From Halomonas almeriensis (GTDB taxonomy: Bacteria > Pseudomonadota > Gammaproteobacteria > Pseudomonadales > Halomonadaceae), in the NCBI RefSeq assembly GCF_030409235.1, contig NZ_JAUFPO010000006.1, forward strand, positions 310,001 to 374,000: DNA of 64,000 nt, given 5' to 3'. The notes under the pieces are model-generated. The model saw only the letters and a list, made by a program, of their open reading frames with translations, was not told where the DNA came from and did not search any database. Below are positions 34,685-43,095 of the stretch, in pieces; position 1 is the stretch's first letter; each line of letters begins with the position of its first letter. A program made the translations under genes and the position numbers.

Positions 34685-35038
34685 TTGACGCAGCTGACAC
34701 CCCTGACGTGCTTCAAGTGCCTGGCCGATGACACGCGCCTGATGCTGATGCTGCTGATTCGCGGTGAAGGCGAGTTGTGCGTCTGTGAACTGACGCATGC
34801 GCTGGCGCTTTCACAGCCCAAGGTCTCGCGCCACCTGGCCCAGCTTCGCCACTGCGGGTTGCTTCAGGACCGCCGTGAGGGTTCCTGGGTCCATTATGCC
34901 CTCGAGCCGAACCTGCCGGACTGGGCGGAGGACGCCCTGGCCGCCGCCGCCCGGGGGGACGCCGAGCGTCTCGAGATGCTTCAGGCGTCTATCGAGGCCA
35001 TGGGGGATCGCCCCGAGCGTCGCGCCGCCCTGTGTTGA
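34685..35038 (+). CDS. arsR: ArsR family arsenic-responsive repressor
   Basis: 117 residues. Winged-helix repressor with the arsenite-sensing motif ELCVCEL (C32 and C34) at the start of the DNA-binding helix region, followed by LALSQPKVSRHLAQLRHCGLL. It would leave the DNA on binding As(III). The TTG start at 34685 places MTQLTPLTCFKCLADDTRL at the N-terminus as in relatives; a GTG further up is possible. It is the last gene of the operon, 17 bp after arsJ, an unusual place for the regulator. Confidence 0.93.
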   Translation: MTQLTPLTCFKCLADDTRLMLMLLIRGEGELCVCELTHALALSQPKVSRHLAQLRHCGLLQDRREGSWVHYALEPNLPDWAEDALAAAARGDAERLEMLQASIEAMGDRPERRAALC

Positions 35039-35042
35039 CTGC

Positions 35043-35094
35043 CGCCCGGGGCTTGCCTGGCTTGGCCCGGGCGTATGTTGACGCTGGCAAGCCC
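35043..35094. terminator. Overlapping hairpins between convergent arsR and phnE
   Basis: cgcccggg (35043-35050) pairs with cccgggcg (35066-35073); alternatively gggcttgcc (35049-35057) pairs with ggcaagccc (35086-35094). The two are mutually exclusive. No T-tract is present. Probably a terminator zone for one or both operons. Confidence 0.4.
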
Positions 35095-35102
35095 AGGAAT
35101 GC

Positions 35103-35936
35103 CTAGATCAGTGCCTGGCGCATGCGCGCCGAGATGGCTTCGCTGACCACTACGGTGGCCAGGATCACGATCAGGATGGTGGCAACCTGGGACCAGGCCA
35201 GAGTGTCGATGGAGGATTGCAGCTTCATGCCGATGCCGCCGGCCCCCACCAGCCCCAGGATGGTGCTCTCGCGAATGTTGATGTCCCAGCGAAACAGCGC
35301 AATACCCCAGAAGGCCGGTAGTATCTGGGGGACGATCCCATAGTGGAGGATCTGGGCGGATCGGGCACCAGTGGCGGCCACGGCCTCGATCTGGTGGTGA
35401 TCGGTTTCCTCGATGGCTTCGTAAAGCAGCTTGCCGACGAAGCCGATGGAGCGCAGGGCGATGGCAACGATGCCTGCCAGCAAACCCGGTCCGATGATCG
35501 CGACCAGCAGCAGGGCCCAGATCAAGGAGTTGATCGAGCGCGAGGCGACGATGATGAAAAGTGCCACGGGTCGCACCAGCAGCACCGATGGGGTGGTGTT
35601 GCGGGCGGCGAGAAAGGCGATGGGCGCCGCCATGATGACCCCGCCCAGGGTGCCCAGGGTGGCGATGTTGATAGTATCCCACAGCGGCATCAGCAGCTCG
35701 GCTATATAAGCCAGCTCAGGCGGGAACATGCGGCTGCCGATGTCCATGGCCTGGTCGGGGGCATCGGCGACGAAGATCCACAGGGTGCCTTCGTTCATGA
35801 CCTGCCAGCACCATACGAACAGTGCCACCAGGGCGAGCCAGCCCCCCCACAGTGCCAGCCGTGCACGCGGCGTTCGAAAAGTCCAGACTCGCGAGTAATG
35901 GCTCGGCTCGCCGGAGCGGTTATCAAGAGCGCTCAT
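35103..35936 (-). CDS. phnE: Phosphonate ABC transporter, permease (second PhnE)
   Basis: 277 residues, about six membrane segments. The PhnE permease core is clear: TLGTLGGVIMAAPIAFLAARN, SRSINSLIWALLLVAIIGPG and the EAA-loop IEAVAATGARSAQILHYGIVPQILP, then RESTILGLVGAGGIGM. ATG at 35936 overlaps the stop of the other permease by 4 bases (ATGA) and has AAGGAA at proper distance; the open frame upstream is spurious. Two PhnE-type permeases make a heterodimeric channel. Confidence 0.92.
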   Translation of the reverse strand: MSALDNRSGEPSHYSRVWTFRTPRARLALWGGWLALVALFVWCWQVMNEGTLWIFVADAPDQAMDIGSRMFPPELAYIAELLMPLWDTINIATLGTLGGVIMAAPIAFLAARNTTPSVLLVRPVALFIIVASRSINSLIWALLLVAIIGPGLLAGIVAIALRSIGFVGKLLYEAIEETDHHQIEAVAATGARSAQILHYGIVPQILPAFWGIALFRWDINIRESTILGLVGAGGIGMKLQSSIDTLAWSQVATILIVILATVVVSEAISARMRQALI

Positions 35937-36742
35937 TGCAGGAATTTCCTTAGATAGCTGGAACCATATTCCGTCAGCATCACGATGGCGATGACGATCA
36001 GCAGGATGGCGGCGGCGCTGTCGTATTCGTAACGGTCGATAGCGGTATTCAGGGTGGCACCAATGCCGCCGGCACCGACGATGCCGATCACCGAGCTTTC
36101 GCGGAAGTTGATGTCCAGGCGATAGAGTGACAGACCGATCAACCGCGGCATGACCTGGGGCTGCACGGCAAAGTGAATCAGTTGCCACCAACTGGCCCCG
36201 GTAGCCCGGATCGCTTCGATCTGGCTGGCATCGGCTTCCTCGATGTCGTCGGCGAGCAGCTTGGCCACGAAGCCGATGGACGCAAAGGCGAGGGTGAGGA
36301 AACCGGCAAAGGGGCCGAAGCCGAACATGGCCACCAGGAAAATGGCGATGATGATTTCCTGCAAGGAACGGCTGACGGCGACGATCGAGCGACAGACAAG
36401 ATAGACCGGCCTGGGCGAAAGATTGCGGGCCGCACCGATGCCGATGGGAACCGAGATCAACACCCCCACCACGGTGGCGGTCAGGGTCATGGTCAGGCTC
36501 TCGATTAGCCCTCGACGGATGTCGCCCCAGCGGCTGGTGAAATCCGGTTGCAGAAAGCCCTGTATAAAACGCGCGCCGCGCTCCAGGCCCTCGATGACCC
36601 TTTCGACGTCAATCTCCAGCGAGCCGACGGCCAGGACCAGATAGCTCAATATCAGCAGCGGTAGCGCCAGTCGCCAGCGTCGGGTCGTGACCAGCTGTGG
36701 CGGGCGTTTCCAGTGTCGTGGGTAGGAGGTTTTCGCCGTCAT
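35933..36742 (-). CDS. phnE: Phosphonate ABC transporter, permease (first PhnE)
   Basis: 269 residues. Permease of the PhnE family with [43 protein letters not shown], the EAA-loop [25 protein letters not shown] and [18 protein letters not shown]. Overlaps phnC by 4 bases and the second phnE by 4 bases, so phnC-phnE-phnE are translationally chained. It shares the family fold with its neighbour but differs in detail, consistent with an old duplication. Confidence 0.92.
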   Translation of the reverse strand: MTAKTSYPRHWKRPPQLVTTRRWRLALPLLILSYLVLAVGSLEIDVERVIEGLERGARFIQGFLQPDFTSRWGDIRRGLIESLTMTLTATVVGVLISVPIGIGAARNLSPRPVYLVCRSIVAVSRSLQEIIIAIFLVAMFGFGPFAGFLTLAFASIGFVAKLLADDIEEADASQIEAIRATGASWWQLIHFAVQPQVMPRLIGLSLYRLDINFRESSVIGIVGAGGIGATLNTAIDRYEYDSAAAILLIVIAIVMLTEYGSSYLRKFLQ

Positions 36743-37560
36743 GTTGCTGTTCCCGCCACACGCATTGGGCCCTGTGACCGGTCGTCGGGATCAGGGTCGT
36801 CGTCCTGTTCAGAGGTGTTCCAGTCCTCGGCACCATAGATCTCGGTGAGCATGGCTTCGTCGAGGGACATCGGCGAGTCGTCGACGACCATGCGACCGGC
36901 TCGCAGACCGATCAGACGATCGACGAACTGCTGAGCCAGCGGGACATCATGGATGTTGACGATGGCGGGTAGCTGGCGCTCGGCACAGATCTCGGTGATC
37001 AGGCGCATGATCTGGCGACTGGTCTTGGGATCGAGACTCGCCGTGGGCTCGTCGACCAGCAGCAGCTCCGGCTCCTGGGCCAGAGCCCTGGCAATTCCGA
37101 CGCGCTGTCGCTGGCCGCCCGAGAGGGCGTCGGCGCGTTTGTCGGCGTGTTCGAGCAGCCCCACCCGGTCGAGCAGGCGGTAGGCGTTCTCGATATCCCG
37201 GCCGGGGAAACGTCGGGTGAAGCTTCGCCAGAAGGGCACATAGCCCAGCCGCCCGGACAGCACGTTCTCCATCACGGTCAGGCGTTCCACCAGCGCATAT
37301 TCCTGGAAGATCATGCCGATGCGCCGACGAGCCTGGCGCAGATCTCCACTGCTCAGGTTCACCAGGTCGGTCTCGCCTAGAAGGATCCTGCCGCTGGAGG
37401 GTTCTACCAGGCGGTTAATGCAGCGAATCAGGGTCGACTTGCCGGCGCCAGAAGGGCCGATCAGGCCCACGACCTGACCACGGGGTACCTGAAAGGTGAC
37501 GTCGGACAAGGCCGTGTCCTGCTGGGTATAGGTCTTGGTGAGTTTATCGAGAGTAAGCAC
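36739..37560 (-). CDS. phnC: Phosphonate ABC transporter, ATP-binding protein
   Basis: 273 residues. Walker [10 protein letters not shown], signature [15 protein letters not shown], Walker [13 protein letters not shown]. The insert [19 protein letters not shown] is characteristic of PhnC. The C-terminal ~30 residues are acidic and rich in Asp ([13 protein letters not shown]), beyond the usual end. The start is GTG at 37560, with AGGAG about 11 bases upstream; no better start is nearby. Lies between phnD and the permeases. Confidence 0.93.
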   Translation of the reverse strand: MLTLDKLTKTYTQQDTALSDVTFQVPRGQVVGLIGPSGAGKSTLIRCINRLVEPSSGRILLGETDLVNLSSGDLRQARRRIGMIFQEYALVERLTVMENVLSGRLGYVPFWRSFTRRFPGRDIENAYRLLDRVGLLEHADKRADALSGGQRQRVGIARALAQEPELLLVDEPTASLDPKTSRQIMRLITEICAERQLPAIVNIHDVPLAQQFVDRLIGLRAGRMVVDDSPMSLDEAMLTEIYGAEDWNTSEQDDDPDPDDRSQGPMRVAGTAT

Positions 37561-37641
37561 GTTGCCGGTTTTCTCCTGCGTCTCAACGACGTGAAGGCGC
37601 GGACGACCCGATGTCGCCCGCGCCTTGCCTGGGGGAGTGAC

Positions 37642-38610
37642 TCAGTTGCAGTTGTATTCGACGCCGTTGGCCGCATCGATCTGGCGAATCACCGCCCAGT
37701 GTTCCTTGAAGGTGATGGGGATGAACTGTTCTTCGCCGTTGCGACCGAATTCCTCCTCCAGCGCGCTGCCTTCCCATTCGAAGGAGTAGAAGGCTTCCTG
37801 AATGGCGTCCTGCAGCTCGGGCGCCAGGTTGTGGGCGGTGCCATAGCTGGTGGTGGGGAAGGTGTCCGATTGATAGATGACCTCGAGCTGGTCGGCGTCG
37901 ATCACGCCGCGGTCGATCATCCGGTTCTTCACCGAGTTGGCCACGGTGGCCACGGCATAGTCCTGGTTGGCCACACCCAGCACGGAGTTGTCATGCTTGC
38001 CGGAGAAGTCCACCTCATAGTCTTCGCCGGAGACCATGTCGAATTCCGAGGCCATCAGCGCCGTGGGGGCCTTGTACCCGGAGTTGGAGGTCTCGGAGGT
38101 GTGCGTCAGAGTGCGACCGCGGATGTCCTCGACTTCCTCGATGTCGGAGTCCGGATGGGTAATGATTTCCATCTCGTAGCCGAAGCTGCCGTCCTCGGCG
38201 GCCATCATGGTGAAGGGGCGATAACCGGCGCAGGCCACGGCCAGGGGATTGGAGCCCGTATTGAAGCCGGCGACATGGAGGCGCTCGGCGCGCATTGCCT
38301 CGATTTGGGCAGAGTTGGACTGAACCGGGAAGAATTGCACCTTCTTGCCGGTGACCTCTTCCATGTGTTCGAGGAAACCGTCCCACACCTCGGCGTAAAC
38401 GGCAGGATCCTCGACCGGCGTGTAAGCGAACACCAGAGTGTCCGGATTCAGCCATTGGGATTCATCTTCCGGAATATCGGCTACCAGGTCACCGTCGTTG
38501 TCGGTGAAGCGGTCGCTGAGCTGGAAGTCGGCCTGAGCCTGAGAGGCGCCGGCAGAGAGGGCGGTGACGGCGAGGCCACCGACGATCAGGGAGCGGGTCA
38601 ACATTTGCAC
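37642..38610 (-). CDS. phnD: Phosphonate/phosphite-type ABC transporter, binding protein
   Basis: 322 residues. Signal peptide (about 1-27, ending AQA), then an acidic linker and the PhnD fold: LVFAYTPVEDPAVYAEVWDGF, then FPVQSNSAQIEAMRAERLHVAGFNTGSN and HTSETSNSGYKAP, where the SNSG-type loop binds the phosphorus oxyanion. The true ligand could be phosphonate, phosphite or phosphate esters: no C-P lyase, phosphonatase or ptxD gene is nearby. GTG at 38610 follows AGGTG by 7 bases; ATG at 38604 is an alternative. Confidence 0.9.
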   Translation of the reverse strand: MQMLTRSLIVGGLAVTALSAGASQAQADFQLSDRFTDNDGDLVADIPEDESQWLNPDTLVFAYTPVEDPAVYAEVWDGFLEHMEEVTGKKVQFFPVQSNSAQIEAMRAERLHVAGFNTGSNPLAVACAGYRPFTMMAAEDGSFGYEMEIITHPDSDIEEVEDIRGRTLTHTSETSNSGYKAPTALMASEFDMVSGEDYEVDFSGKHDNSVLGVANQDYAVATVANSVKNRMIDRGVIDADQLEVIYQSDTFPTTSYGTAHNLAPELQDAIQEAFYSFEWEGSALEEEFGRNGEEQFIPITFKEHWAVIRQIDAANGVEYNCN

Positions 38611-38665
38611 GGAGAATCACCTGTGTCGGGAAGTGGGAACACAGGTTCAGTCTGTTCCGGGGATG

Positions 38666-38693
38666 ATGACATCCTTGTGGCAGTTAGATGTCG
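38666..38693 (-). promoter_or_regulatory. Candidate Pho box upstream of phnD
   Basis: On the minus strand three half-sites stand 11 bp apart: CGACAT (38693-38688), TGCCAC (38682-38677) and TGTCAT (38671-38666). Only the last is a perfect TGTCAT; the others match 4 of 6. The 11-bp phasing, 56 bp before phnD, supports PhoB control. Confidence 0.5.
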
Positions 38694-38746
38694 GTTGGGT
38701 GTCAGTGGCATGACGCCCAACCGTTCAGGTCGCGCTAGTCTGTCGG

Positions 38747-39931
38747 TCAGACAAGCTCCACGGCCACAGCGGTGGCTTCACCGCCGCCGATGCACAGGCT
38801 GGCGATGCCGCGCTTGCCGCCCCGGCTGCGCAGAGCATGGATGAGGGTGGCGATGATGCGCGAGCCGGTGGAGCCCACCGGGTGGCCCTGGGCACAGGCG
38901 CCGCCGTGGATGTTCACCTTGTCGTGTGGCAGCCCCAGGTCGTCCATGGCCATCAGGGTGACCACGGCGAAGGCTTCGTTGATCTCGAACAGGTCGACAT
39001 CCGCGACGCTCCAGTCGAGCTGGGTCATCAGCTTGTCGATGGCGCCCACCGGGGCAATGGTGAATTCGCTCGGGTGACGTGAGTGGGTGCTGTGGCCCAG
39101 CATTCGGGCGATGGGCCGGGCCCCGAGGCGCTGGGCGGCGGCGCCGTTGGCCAGGATCAATGCCGAGGCGCCGTCGGAAATCGAGCTCGCGTTGGCGGCG
39201 GTGATGGTGCCATCCCGGGTGAAGGCGGGGCGCAGCTCGCGAACCTTGTCGAGCCGGGCCTGGAAGGGCTGCTCATCGTGGTCGATGCGGGTTTCGCCCT
39301 TGCGGTCCTTGATCGTGACCGGGGCCATCTCGGCGTCGAGATAGCCGGCCTGGGTCGCTTGCATGGCGCGTTCCAGCGAGGCAATGGCGAAATCATCCAG
39401 GCGCTCGCGGGTGAAGCCGCGCTGTGTGGCGATATCCTGAGCGAAGACGCCCATCAGCTGACCGCTTTCGGCATCCTCCAGCCCATCGAAGAACATATGG
39501 TCCTTGAGTTCGCCATGGCCCAGGCGGTAGCCGGTGCGCGCACGCGGCAGCAGGTGCGGCGCGTTGGACATCGACTCCATGCCGCCGGCCAGCATGATAT
39601 CGCCGCTGCCGGCGCGAATCAGGTCATGGGCCAGCATGGTACTCTTCATGCCAGAGCCGCAGAGCTTGTTGATGGTGGTGGCGCCGATGCTGTCCGGAAT
39701 GCCGGCCTGGCGCATGGCCTGACGAGCCGGACCCTGCTTGACGCCGGCTGGCAGAACGCAGCCCATGAAGCCTTCATCAATGGCGTCGGGCGCGATGCCG
39801 GCTCGCTCGATGGCGGCGCGAATGGCGGTCGCCGCCAGTTCGGGTGCCTCCACCGAGGACAGATTGCCTAGCATGCCGCCCATGGGGGTGCGGGTTGCCG
39901 CCAGGAAGACGATATCGTTGGCGTGACTCAT
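38747..39931 (-). CDS. Acetyl-CoA C-acyltransferase (thiolase)
   Basis: 394 residues. Thiolase fold with the nucleophile C91 (INKLCGSGMKS), NEAFAVVTLMAMDDLG, the GGACAQGHPVGSTGSR loop and the C-terminal ASLCIGGGEATA with the second catalytic Cys. It joins or cleaves acetoacetyl-CoA or 3-ketoacyl-CoA (AtoB/PhaA-like). ATG at 39931 behind GGGAGAAGG is chosen over the longer frame. It lies opposite a broken TetR gene and near an acyl-CoA synthetase and an SDR, suggesting a short or branched acyl-CoA breakdown role. Confidence 0.92.
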   Translation of the reverse strand: MSHANDIVFLAATRTPMGGMLGNLSSVEAPELAATAIRAAIERAGIAPDAIDEGFMGCVLPAGVKQGPARQAMRQAGIPDSIGATTINKLCGSGMKSTMLAHDLIRAGSGDIMLAGGMESMSNAPHLLPRARTGYRLGHGELKDHMFFDGLEDAESGQLMGVFAQDIATQRGFTRERLDDFAIASLERAMQATQAGYLDAEMAPVTIKDRKGETRIDHDEQPFQARLDKVRELRPAFTRDGTITAANASSISDGASALILANGAAAQRLGARPIARMLGHSTHSRHPSEFTIAPVGAIDKLMTQLDWSVADVDLFEINEAFAVVTLMAMDDLGLPHDKVNIHGGACAQGHPVGSTGSRIIATLIHALRSRGGKRGIASLCIGGGEATAVAVELV

Positions 39932-40043
39932 GAGCCTTCTCCCGTGAATGGGTGATGTTCCGGGTATAGGCTGGCCGCGTTGACCCGGTGTGGGGGCTGT
40001 GGAGTGCTCAGGGTCAAGCAAGCTAGCGCTAGTGTGAATCCTG

Positions 40044-40366
40044 ATGAATGTAATGAATGAGTCACCCCGCCGCAAGGAACTCACCCGCCAAGCCGATCGG
40101 CTTTTCGTTCAGGAAGGCTTCGATCGCACCACGGTGCGCATGCTGGCCGACGAGATGGGGTCAAGTCCGGCGGTCTTTTTCATCACTTCCGGGACAAGCA
40201 GGCAATCCTGGCGGCCGGCCTGATCCATGGTGACCGCTTTCTGGTCTCGCGCTCCGTCATGGGCGCGCTCAGCTGGACGGTACGCTGGTATGACCCGGAG
40301 GGTGAACGCACCCCGGAGGAACTGGCCTATAAACTGGTCGCAGTGCTGACTCAGCCTTTTTACTGA
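40044..40366 (+). pseudogene. TetR family regulator, frameshifted and internally deleted
   Basis: Starting at ATG 40044 the frame gives a TetR N-terminus (RRKELTRQADRLFVQEGFDRTTVRMLADEMG). One base appears to be missing near 40159: the next frame continues the helix-turn-helix as VKSGGLFHHFRDKQAILAAGLIHG. It then passes directly to a C-terminal piece (MGALSWTVRWYDPEGERTPEELAYKLVAVL) and stops at 40366. About 80-100 residues of the ligand domain are missing. It lies divergent from the thiolase gene, where a functional copy would have been its regulator. Confidence 0.8.
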
Positions 40367-40467
40367 CAGCTTGACGATTCGTCCATGGCGTCGACTATGG
40401 TCTAGTCTTCTCACCGTTCTTGATGCTTGCTCTGCCAAGTTGAAGACTCTAGCTTGTATCTGTTGGT

Positions 40468-40497
40468 TTACGTTTACGTCAACGACAAGATATTAGC
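40468..40497 (+). promoter_or_regulatory. Possible MerR-type promoter of the acyl-CoA synthetase gene
   Basis: TTTACG (40468-40473) and TATTAG (40492-40497) have an 18-bp spacer that holds part of the motif TTTACGTTTACGTCAA. That motif resembles operators of LiuR-type MerR regulators of branched-chain acyl-CoA genes. Recognition is from memory and unverified. Confidence 0.35.
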
Positions 40498-40529
40498 TAG
40501 ATTCTTTCAACACTCATAGGTGGTAGCTC

Positions 40530-42200
40530 ATGAGTACGTCCACGAGTCTTCACGATTATCATGTCTATCTCGAGTCCTTTACCGTCGAAGATGTCATCGC
40601 CCATCTCGATGATAAGCGCGATGGCCGCCTGAATGCCTTTGAGGCCTGTTGCGGGCGGCACTTGCGTGAAGGACGGGGCGAGGTGACGGCCCTGGTACAT
40701 GAAGATACCCAAGGACAGGTTAGCTCCTTGAGTTACGCAGAGCTGGCCGCCGAGAGCGAAAAACTCGCTGGCTGGCTCGCCGCACGAGGCCTGGGCGAGG
40801 GGGATCGTATCGCCTGCATGTTGCCTCGCACGCCGCAGTTGCTGGTCGCCATACTGGCCAGCTGGCGCATTGGAGCTGTCTATCAGCCGCTGTTTACCGC
40901 CTTCGGATCCGACTCGGTAGCGTATCGACTGGAACGAGCTGATACGCGCCTGGTGATCACCGACGCTGACAATCGGAACAAGTTCGACGGCCTGGACCAG
41001 TGCCCGCCAGTGTTGAACGTAGGCGGGCCGGATGCCGAGCATGCTGATGACTTGGATTGGGACACGGCGTTGACACATGCTGCCATCATCGCCCAGGCGC
41101 CACGCCAGTCACCGGATGCTCCCTTCCTACAGATGTTTACCTCCGGCACCGTAGGCAAGCCCAAGGGCGTTGCCATACCGCTTGCCGCTATGCCGGCTTT
41201 CGCGCTCTACATGAAACTGGCCATCGGGCTCGATGCTAGCGACCGCTTCTGGAACATGGCCGATCCCGGCTGGGCTTACGGGCTCTACTACGCTATTGCT
41301 GGCCCCTTGTTGCTTGGCGTGACCACGTACTTCTGCGAGACAGGTTTCAGTGCCGAGGGCGCACTGGACTTCATGGAGCGCCATCGCATCACCAATTTCG
41401 CCGCCGCTCCTACGGCGTACCGGCTGATGAAGGCCTCGGGGCTGTTCGATGAGGCGGGCCAGCGACTCGCCTTGCGGCGTGCCAGCTCCGCCGGCGAACC
41501 GCTCAACACGGAAGTGGTCACCTGGGTGGAGAAGGCGCTGGGCTGTTCGGTGATGGATCACTATGGGCAAACCGAGACCGGCATGACCTGTTGCAATCAC
41601 CATGCCCTGGCGCATCCCAAACATGTCGGTGGCATGGGTGTCCCGCTGCCCGGTTATCGTCTGACAGTCCTCGACGCCGAGTACAATGAGCTTCCACCGG
41701 GGAAGCCCGGTGTGTTGGCGGTCGATCTCGCCGGTTCCCCGGCCCATTTCTTTACGGGTTACACATGGCAGGAGAAGGACCCTTTCGTCGAGGGATATTA
41801 TTTGACTGGCGATGTAGTGCAGCGCAATGAGGATGGTAGCTTCCAGTTCGCCGGTCGCGACGACGACATCATCACGACGGCCGGTTATCGGGTCGGGCCT
41901 ACCGACGTGGAGAACTCCGTGCTCATGCACCCGGCCGTGGCGGAGTCCGCCGCAGTAGGTCAGCCCGATGAGATTCGCGGTGAGATCATCAAGTCTTACG
42001 TGGTGCTGCGAGATGACTTCGAGCCTAGTGATTCACTGGCCGACGATATTCGTCAGCAGGTCCGCGAACGTCTTTCAACACACGCCTTTCCTAGGGTGAT
42101 CGAGTTTGTCGATGTCTTGCCCAAGACACCCAGCGGCAAGATCCAACGCTTCAAGCTGCGCACGGATGCCGCCGATAAGGCTGATGCTGCCGCTCAATGA
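40530..42200 (+). CDS. Acyl-CoA synthetase (AMP-forming), AcsA-like
   Basis: 556 residues. The adenylation P-loop FTSGTVGKPKG, the motif DHYGQTETGMTC, EGYYLTGDVVQRNEDGSF, the FACS-like GRDDDIITTAGYRVGPTDVE and the C-terminal PKTPSGKIQRFKLR with the catalytic Lys are all present. The overall pattern is that of short/medium-chain acyl-CoA synthetases near acetyl-CoA synthetase. The substrate is unknown; the neighbours suggest a short or branched acid. Clear ribosome-binding sequence AGGTGG before the ATG. Confidence 0.9.
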   Translation: MSTSTSLHDYHVYLESFTVEDVIAHLDDKRDGRLNAFEACCGRHLREGRGEVTALVHEDTQGQVSSLSYAELAAESEKLAGWLAARGLGEGDRIACMLPRTPQLLVAILASWRIGAVYQPLFTAFGSDSVAYRLERADTRLVITDADNRNKFDGLDQCPPVLNVGGPDAEHADDLDWDTALTHAAIIAQAPRQSPDAPFLQMFTSGTVGKPKGVAIPLAAMPAFALYMKLAIGLDASDRFWNMADPGWAYGLYYAIAGPLLLGVTTYFCETGFSAEGALDFMERHRITNFAAAPTAYRLMKASGLFDEAGQRLALRRASSAGEPLNTEVVTWVEKALGCSVMDHYGQTETGMTCCNHHALAHPKHVGGMGVPLPGYRLTVLDAEYNELPPGKPGVLAVDLAGSPAHFFTGYTWQEKDPFVEGYYLTGDVVQRNEDGSFQFAGRDDDIITTAGYRVGPTDVENSVLMHPAVAESAAVGQPDEIRGEIIKSYVVLRDDFEPSDSLADDIRQQVRERLSTHAFPRVIEFVDVLPKTPSGKIQRFKLRTDAADKADAAAQ

Positions 42201-42216
42201 CCATGGAGACCTATCA

Positions 42217-42996
42217 ATGCAACTGAAGGACAACAGTTTTTTAATCACCGGCGCGGCTTCCGGATTGGGGGCCGCCACGGCGGAGCGCATCGTGGCCGCT
42301 GGCGGCCGGGTAGTACTCTGCGACCTGAGCGATGCCGTGGAGGCACATGCCGTGCAGCTGGGCGAAGCCGCCCGAGCCGTCCGTGGTGACGTGACGTCGG
42401 CAGCGGATATGCAGGCGGCGGTGGATGCCACCGTGGCTCTCGGACAGCAGAGTGGTGGTCAGGCCGGCATGGCCGGGTTGATTCACTGCGCCGGCGTGGT
42501 CAGCGTGGCCAAGCTGCTGGATCGCGACGGCAATCCGGCGGATCTGGACGCCTATGCGCGGACCATTCAGATCAACCTGGTCGGCACCTTCAACGTCATG
42601 CGGCTCGCCGCGGCGGCGATGTCGCACAATCCGCCGGGCGAGGACGGCGAGCAGGGGGTGATCATCAACACGGCCTCGGTGGCCGCCTTCGATGGCCAGG
42701 TGGGGCAGTGCGCCTACAGCGCTTCCAAGGCCGGTGTGGCGGGCATGGGCCTGCCGGCGGCGCGTGAGCTCTCGCGGTATGGCGTCCGCGTCATGACGAT
42801 TGCCCCCGGGGTGTTCGAGACCCCGATGATGAGCGATATCCCCGAGGACGCCGTCGCCGCGTTGTCGGCCGCGATTCCCTTCCCCAAGCGACTCGGCAAG
42901 CCGGATGAGTATGCGCGTCTGGTCGAGCAGATCGTCACCAATCCGATGCTTAACGGCGAGGTGATTCGCCTGGACGGCGGCATCAGAATGCAATGA
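42217..42996 (+). CDS. Short-chain dehydrogenase, 3-hydroxyacyl-CoA dehydrogenase type 2-like
   Basis: 259 residues. Classical SDR with the NAD-binding [11 protein letters not shown] (11-21), the CAGV strand, catalytic Tyr and Lys in YSASKAG, and the substrate loop [13 protein letters not shown]. Overall it resembles HSD17B10-type 3-hydroxyacyl-CoA or 2-methyl-3-hydroxybutyryl-CoA dehydrogenases. ATG at 42217 with GGAG upstream fits; the gene starts 16 bp after the synthetase and is co-transcribed with it. Confidence 0.9.
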   Translation: MQLKDNSFLITGAASGLGAATAERIVAAGGRVVLCDLSDAVEAHAVQLGEAARAVRGDVTSAADMQAAVDATVALGQQSGGQAGMAGLIHCAGVVSVAKLLDRDGNPADLDAYARTIQINLVGTFNVMRLAAAAMSHNPPGEDGEQGVIINTASVAAFDGQVGQCAYSASKAGVAGMGLPAARELSRYGVRVMTIAPGVFETPMMSDIPEDAVAALSAAIPFPKRLGKPDEYARLVEQIVTNPMLNGEVIRLDGGIRMQ

Positions 42997-43018
42997 GCCA
43001 GCAGCGGCGGGAGCTTCA

Positions 43019-43037
43019 GGCGGCCACGATGGCCGCC
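43019..43037. terminator. Hairpin between convergent genes
   Basis: ggcggcca-cga-tggccgcc is a perfect 8-bp stem with a 3-nt loop, 23 bp after the SDR stop. There is no T-tract. Probably a two-way terminator. Confidence 0.45.
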
Positions 43038-43095
43038 GCCGACCCGCGACCTTGCAGGCGATTACCCGGCCGGTGGCGAGTGGCGGATGCCTGGC

